From Opitutia bacterium (GTDB taxonomy: Bacteria > Verrucomicrobiota > Verrucomicrobiae > Opitutales > Opitutaceae): a DNA stretch of 27,489 bases. The translations under genes were made by a program, and so were the position numbers. Below the pieces are notes generated by a model. That model was given only the letters and a program-made list of their open reading frames with translations, was not told the origin of the DNA and ran no database searches. The DNA is taken from contig CANEVO010000053.1 of assembly GCA_947442255.1 (NCBI GenBank), positions 1 to 27,489 on the forward strand, written 5' to 3'. Positions 23,544-27,489 of the stretch are shown piece by piece; within the stretch, counting starts at the first letter, position 1, and every line of letters begins with the position of its first letter.

Positions 23544-26500
23544 TTACAGGCGGAAGTTCATACCCAGGCTGACAAGCGGGCTCATATCCTTGATGTTGCG
23601 CGGGCGGGCGTTGAACCACTTCGTGCCAGAATCGGGCTCGTCGAAGACATTGTTGAACTCGAGGTAGGCGTCGATCTTGCTCGTCACGCGGTACATGGTC
23701 TTGATGTCCACAGCGCGGCGAAAAATCGTGTAGAACAGGCGGGACTGGTTCGCGTTATATGAGCTCAGGAAATCGTCCGTGTAGTTATACTGGACCCGCA
23801 CGGTGAGCTTGTTGCGGATGTAGGAAATGCCGGCATTGACAGTCAGCGGGTTGAAGCCCGGGATCTCGCTGGTGGACTGCAGGCCGCCGCCTTCGTAGCT
23901 ACCCTCGGCCTGCATTCGAGTGTAGGTGGCAAAGGCGCCGAACCCACTCCAGAAACCAGGGAGGCTGGTGAACTGCTGGTTGTAGTTCAGCTCAATTCCG
24001 CGGACGCGGGCCGATCCACCGTTGAACTGAGTCGTGAGCTGGTAACCGGAGTAGTTTCCACTGAAGCCATTGTCCGCGCCCTGAGGCACAATGGTGCCAC
24101 CGGCGGAGTAGATAAAGCGACTGATCTCCTTGAGGAAGAATCCCGCGGAAACGACTCCGGCAGGCTCGAAGTAGTACTCCAAGCTGAAGTCGAAGTTGTT
24201 GGCCTTTTGGGCCTTGAGGCTCGGGTTGCTGGAGGAGATCGTCTGGCTGTCGTCATTCACCGTGGTGACCGGGATGAGCTGGCCAATCGAAGGACGGCCC
24301 ACGTTGGTCGCGTAGCTCAGGCGGGCGATGAGGTTCTTGATGGGCGTGTACTTGAAGTGCAGGCCAGGGAACACATCGCGGTTTTCACCCTTGGCCATCT
24401 GGCGGCCGCTGTACTCCGCAATGGTGCGGCGCGCGATCTCGGCATCGGTCAAGGCCCCGACCCAAGCCGCCCGGCGCGCCTTCTCGCCGGGGGAGATATA
24501 CTGGAGCGATCCAATACCATCGACATCGGTATCCTCGACGCGGACGCCGCCCATGACGGACAGCTTGCCGAGGTCGATATTGCCCATGATATAGGCCGAG
24601 GTGATGGTCTCCTTGAAGTCCTGCTTGCCGGTGAACGCGACCCGGGTGTTGAGCGCCACGTCGGGTTTGAAGTGCTGCGGATTCTGGGCGAAGATTGTGT
24701 CGATGCCTTCGCGACCCTCACCCGGGAAGTTCGCGTAGGGCAGCGTGGCATAGCGCGACAGCTCGGTGTTAGGGACGCTAGGACCGCGTCCGAACTGGGC
24801 CAGATTGTCGTCGTTCAGGCCCGTGACCGCGTTGCGCCCCATCACACCGTCCGGTCCGACATAGGTCCCGCGGTAGGAATTGTCGGTCAGATTGCGTTCC
24901 TGCTGACGGATCCGGGCGCCCACCTTGATCCAGGACGGAGCGATGGTGTCAAAGCGCTTGGTGACGTTAAGCGCCGCACCGCTATAGAGATCCTTGCCAT
25001 TGCGGATGGTGCTGTTGTAAAGGTTCTCATTATAGGTCGCTATATTGCGCAGGTCCGGGCCGGCCGTCTGGGTGATGTACGGGAAGTTGGGGTTGTCCCG
25101 CTTTTCCACGTCGAAGCCGATCCCACGCGCGATGAACTGGATCTCACGGGTGCCGGGATAGTTCGTCTGGGCGAACGACCGGTAGATATCGTAGTCGAGG
25201 TCGAGCATCTCGTACTTGTGCACCGCGCCCAACTGGAGGTAGTTGGACTTGACCACCTTGTTAAGGAACTGGGGAATGAGCGTGACGTTGCTGGCCGTGA
25301 CCGGGCGGACACGGGTGAGGGTCTCGCTGTAGCCGGGGATGATGCCGCCCGTGCCGGTGTAGTTGCCGGAGGAATCGACGCCGGCGACCGACTGGTTGGT
25401 CTGCCACTGCTCGCGATACTGGTCCTTCTTCTCGTTGCTCTGGTCACCAGAGGCGTTGAGGTAAAAGCGGACCCTCTCGTCGAGCTTGTAGTCGACCTTG
25501 AGGTTGGCGCCACCGCGGTAGCGCATAATGCGCGAGTCGCGCCAGTCGATCTGATAGAGATACGCCGGGTCGGTCGAACCGTTGGGCAGCTGCTGGTAGG
25601 CCATCTGAGACTCCGAGAGAATCGAGGGCACCGCACGGTAGCCGAGGTTGATGGCCACGCCGATCTTGTCTTGGAAGACCTCTGAATAGTTTAGCGAGTA
25701 ACTGCGGGGCTTCGGGTAGTTGGAGTCACGCGGATCCCACGGCCGCCACATCGAGCCGATCGAGCCGCTGATGCGGCGCTCCGGAGAGCTGTCGAACGCG
25801 CTCTTGGTCACCATGTTGACCGCGCCGCCAATGGAGTCACCGTCCATGTCGGGAGTCGGAGACTTAACGACCTCCATCCGCTCGATCGCGTCGGCGTTCG
25901 TATGCTCGAACTGATATTCCCGGGATGAGCCGGCAGAACCGGCATTGGCCGCACGGTTACCGTTGATGGTGATGGTGTTAAGATTTTGGCTCATGCCGCG
26001 GATGCGGATGTAGCGAAAGTCGCCGTCCATCGACTGACCCTCTACGCCGGGCAGGCGGATCAGCAGGTCGGCCGGGTTGCCGGCAAGGTTGCCGAAGGCA
26101 TCGGCAGAGACGATACTCTTCACGCCAGGCGACTGGCGCTGAAGGGTGATCGCTTGGGCATTGCCCTCGCGCTCGCCGGACACCCGGACTTCGCCCAAGG
26201 TATAGACGTTGGACGTCATAATTATTTCCTGCCGAGCCGACATGCCGGCGCCGACGGCGACCGCCATGGAAACGGTGTCGAGACCAGTGTAGGTGACTTC
26301 GATCATGGCCTGACCGGGAGGGACATTCGTGAAACGGAAAGTGCCCTGCTCGTCCGTGAAGACCTCGCGATTGGCGCCCTGGAGAAAGACGCGGGCACCT
26401 TCAAGGGTGCGGCCGGTGGCGGAATTCCGCACGGTTCCGGTCAGGGTACCGAGGGCATTGGGTTGAGACGTCGTGGAAGCGCCTTGCGCACCCAGATGGG

Positions 26501-26570
26501 ACACAGGCGCGAGCGCAAAGCCGATCAGCGCGATCAGCAGTAGTACGGGGCTATTTCGGTTCATAGACAT
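23544..26570 (-). CDS. TonB-dependent receptor with N-terminal carboxypeptidase-like domain
   Basis: A 1008-residue outer-membrane importer. Domains in order: signal peptide (MSMNRNSPVLLLIALIGFALAPVSHLGAQ), a CarboxypepD_reg-like beta sandwich (about 40-118; GTLTGTVRNSATGRTLEGARVFLQG), a plug (about 140-260; ADLLIRLPGVEGQ, RYIRIRGMSQNLNTITINGNR, ERMEVVKSPTPDMDGDSIGGAVNMVTK) and a C-terminal 22-strand barrel ending LVSLGMNFRL. The plug pattern with KSPTPDMDGDSIGG resembles the TIGR01782 (Xanthomonas/Caulobacter) receptors that often import plant carbohydrates. No SusD gene is beside it. Substrate is unknown; the enolase-type gene downstream may process it. ATG 26570 starts the signal peptide; ATG 26564 is equally possible. 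Confidence 0.93.
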   Translation of the reverse strand: MSMNRNSPVLLLIALIGFALAPVSHLGAQGASTTSQPNALGTLTGTVRNSATGRTLEGARVFLQGANREVFTDEQGTFRFTNVPPGQAMIEVTYTGLDTVSMAVAVGAGMSARQEIIMTSNVYTLGEVRVSGEREGNAQAITLQRQSPGVKSIVSADAFGNLAGNPADLLIRLPGVEGQSMDGDFRYIRIRGMSQNLNTITINGNRAANAGSAGSSREYQFEHTNADAIERMEVVKSPTPDMDGDSIGGAVNMVTKSAFDSSPERRISGSIGSMWRPWDPRDSNYPKPRSYSLNYSEVFQDKIGVAINLGYRAVPSILSESQMAYQQLPNGSTDPAYLYQIDWRDSRIMRYRGGANLKVDYKLDERVRFYLNASGDQSNEKKDQYREQWQTNQSVAGVDSSGNYTGTGGIIPGYSETLTRVRPVTASNVTLIPQFLNKVVKSNYLQLGAVHKYEMLDLDYDIYRSFAQTNYPGTREIQFIARGIGFDVEKRDNPNFPYITQTAGPDLRNIATYNENLYNSTIRNGKDLYSGAALNVTKRFDTIAPSWIKVGARIRQQERNLTDNSYRGTYVGPDGVMGRNAVTGLNDDNLAQFGRGPSVPNTELSRYATLPYANFPGEGREGIDTIFAQNPQHFKPDVALNTRVAFTGKQDFKETITSAYIMGNIDLGKLSVMGGVRVEDTDVDGIGSLQYISPGEKARRAAWVGALTDAEIARRTIAEYSGRQMAKGENRDVFPGLHFKYTPIKNLIARLSYATNVGRPSIGQLIPVTTVNDDSQTISSSNPSLKAQKANNFDFSLEYYFEPAGVVSAGFFLKEISRFIYSAGGTIVPQGADNGFSGNYSGYQLTTQFNGGSARVRGIELNYNQQFTSLPGFWSGFGAFATYTRMQAEGSYEGGGLQSTSEIPGFNPLTVNAGISYIRNKLTVRVQYNYTDDFLSSYNANQSRLFYTIFRRAVDIKTMYRVTSKIDAYLEFNNVFDEPDSGTKWFNARPRNIKDMSPLVSLGMNFRL

Positions 26571-26963
26571 TTATGGTTGGGATCAGGACCGCGGGACGAA
26601 GTGGAGCCGGGCCGGAAGGTAGGCCGGCGGCGAGCAGGGCAAAGCGAGGAAACGATGGGATGTTCGGTTCCTCCGATAAGCCGAACCAAGGGAGGGACAC
26701 TTACCGGGGCTAGTCTGAGCAAAAGGCGCGGCCGCGCGGCAATGGCCATTTTGTGCATAATTATCCTGTTTTTTGTTCACTGGCTTGGTCACGACCGAGA
26801 ACCGAAACCACGCCCCATCGAGGCTCGCACCATGGCTTGACGGGGATGGCGGCCAACGTGCCCGCTGCTGCCGAAGCGGGCGCCTCCGACCAGCGCTACT
26901 GCGGGGCGAGAGACGCCCGCCCCACGCCGAAATCCCCCCGCTCAGCTTTCTCAACGCCCTCCC
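26571..26963. other. Upstream region of the TonB receptor gene
   Basis: No gene is visible in these 393 bp. The distal part contains a GC-rich segment with an imperfect palindrome near 26893-26925 (GGGGCGAGAGACGCCCGCCCC) whose minus strand ends in GTAGC, suggesting a decayed REP. An AT-rich island at about 26748-26780 stands out from the GC-rich surroundings and probably holds the receptor promoter. The receptor leader would be about 185 nt long. Confidence 0.6.
26757..26765 (-). promoter_or_regulatory. Possible -10 element for the TonB receptor gene
   Basis: On the minus strand GATAAT (26760-26765) matches TATAAT at five of six positions and overlaps the palindrome ATAATTAT (26757-26764). 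No good -35 is found at 16-18 bp, so an activator or another sigma factor may be needed. Confidence 0.25.
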
Positions 26964-27489
26964 CTACTCCCGGGCCCGGCGCCCGGCCTCGGCCATGAAG
27001 TGCGCCTGCGCCGAGAACGCCCGGGCACCCGCCTGCCGCGATGCCGGCACATAGGCCCCGCTCGACAGCAGGACATGCGTATTCGCCGTGTCACGCAGTT
27101 CGGTCGGCAGCAACTCCTCCATCACCCAGCGACGCAACTTGGGATCCTGAATCGGGAACAACACCTCGACCCGGCGGAAGAAATTGCGCGGCATCCAGTC
27201 CGCACTGCCGGCCAGGATCAGGGGTGCGCCGCCGGAATTCTCGAAATAGAAAACCCGGATGTGTTCGAGGAACCGGCCGACTAGGCTGCGCACCCGGATG
27301 TTCTCGCTCAGCCCGGTCACGCCCGGCACCAGACAACAGGTGCCGCGGACGATCAGATCGATCTTCACGCCGGCCTGCGACGCGAGATACAACGCGTCGA
27401 TCGTGGCGCGATCGACGAGCGAATTCATCTTGGCGATGATCCGCGCGGGCTTTCCCTTCGCCGCCTGCCGGCGTTCCCGCGCAATAAGA
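26964..27489 (-). CDS. ppk: Polyphosphate kinase 1, 3' part only
   Basis: The visible 174 residues run off the window edge, so the start is missing. [84 protein letters not shown], then [19 protein letters not shown], is diagnostic for the C-terminal phospholipase-D-like domain of Ppk1. The His of FLEH and the conserved Arg residues help form the ATP/polyphosphate site; the main phosphorylated His lies outside the window. The enzyme makes inorganic polyphosphate from ATP. The stop is TAG at 26964-26966. The ending ([11 protein letters not shown]) is normal for the family, so this end is intact. Confidence 0.96.
   Translation of the reverse strand, partial: LIARERRQAAKGKPARIIAKMNSLVDRATIDALYLASQAGVKIDLIVRGTCCLVPGVTGLSENIRVRSLVGRFLEHIRVFYFENSGGAPLILAGSADWMPRNFFRRVEVLFPIQDPKLRRWVMEELLPTELRDTANTHVLLSSGAYVPASRQAGARAFSAQAHFMAEAGRRARE

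Noticed and set aside
24207..25685. 492-codon open frame on the plus strand inside the TonB receptor gene
   Set aside because: Shadow of the receptor; the translation is a monotonous Val/Asp/Gly/Arg mixture without hydrophobic core or motif.

Overview
The window reads as a chromosomal segment of a GC-rich, Gram-negative heterotroph. My best guess is the Opitutaceae (Verrucomicrobiota). The reasons are a PEP-CTERM tail fragment, a ~1000-residue TonB-dependent receptor with an N-terminal carboxypeptidase-like domain, TonB-C and Gly-zipper envelope proteins, start codons mostly without Shine-Dalgarno sequences, and intergenic spaces full of short inverted and tandem repeats. No rRNA, tRNA, CRISPR array or prophage was seen.

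Layout. 1-483 is the 3' end of a DUF6607-like gene. 484-1241 is a gene-free stretch with a PEP-CTERM remnant and two REP pairs. 1242-9251 is a pentose-type sugar region: xylose isomerase at one end, a TIM-barrel sugar isomerase/epimerase and an FGGY kinase at the other. Between them sit an outer-membrane protein, a small lipoprotein, a double TonB-C protein (minus strand) and a POT-family proton-coupled transporter. 9439-12124 holds a TIGR02466-type 2OG-Fe(II) oxygenase, then on the minus strand a Gly-zipper envelope protein and an LptF/LptG-type permease. 12233-17405 is a complete branched-chain amino-acid-type ABC transporter operon (livJ, livH, livM, livG, livF). 17915-19321 is a group II PLP amino-acid decarboxylase and 19922-21763 is htpG. 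21922-26570 (minus) carries an enolase-superfamily enzyme downstream of a TonB-dependent receptor. 26964-27489 is the 3' part of polyphosphate kinase (ppk).

The most unusual feature is between livJ and livH. A 23S-rRNA-intervening-sequence-type four-helix-bundle gene (13553-13903) is enclosed by two inverted arrays of a heptamer, GYTGRGA on the left and its complement on the right. A transcript of the region could fold into a long stem with the ORF in the loop, the same layout as the intervening sequences of 23S rRNA. A solo array of the same heptamer lies 8 nt upstream of htpG. A second, unrelated heptamer (ATTTTNG) starts right after the stop codons of the sugar kinase and livF.

The remaining intergenic spaces hold at least nine GTAG-headed REP palindromes, a composite GGGTC palindrome pair present twice, and several long-armed inverted repeats built from short tandem words. 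Almost every gap between genes is occupied by one of these families, while the genes themselves look intact.
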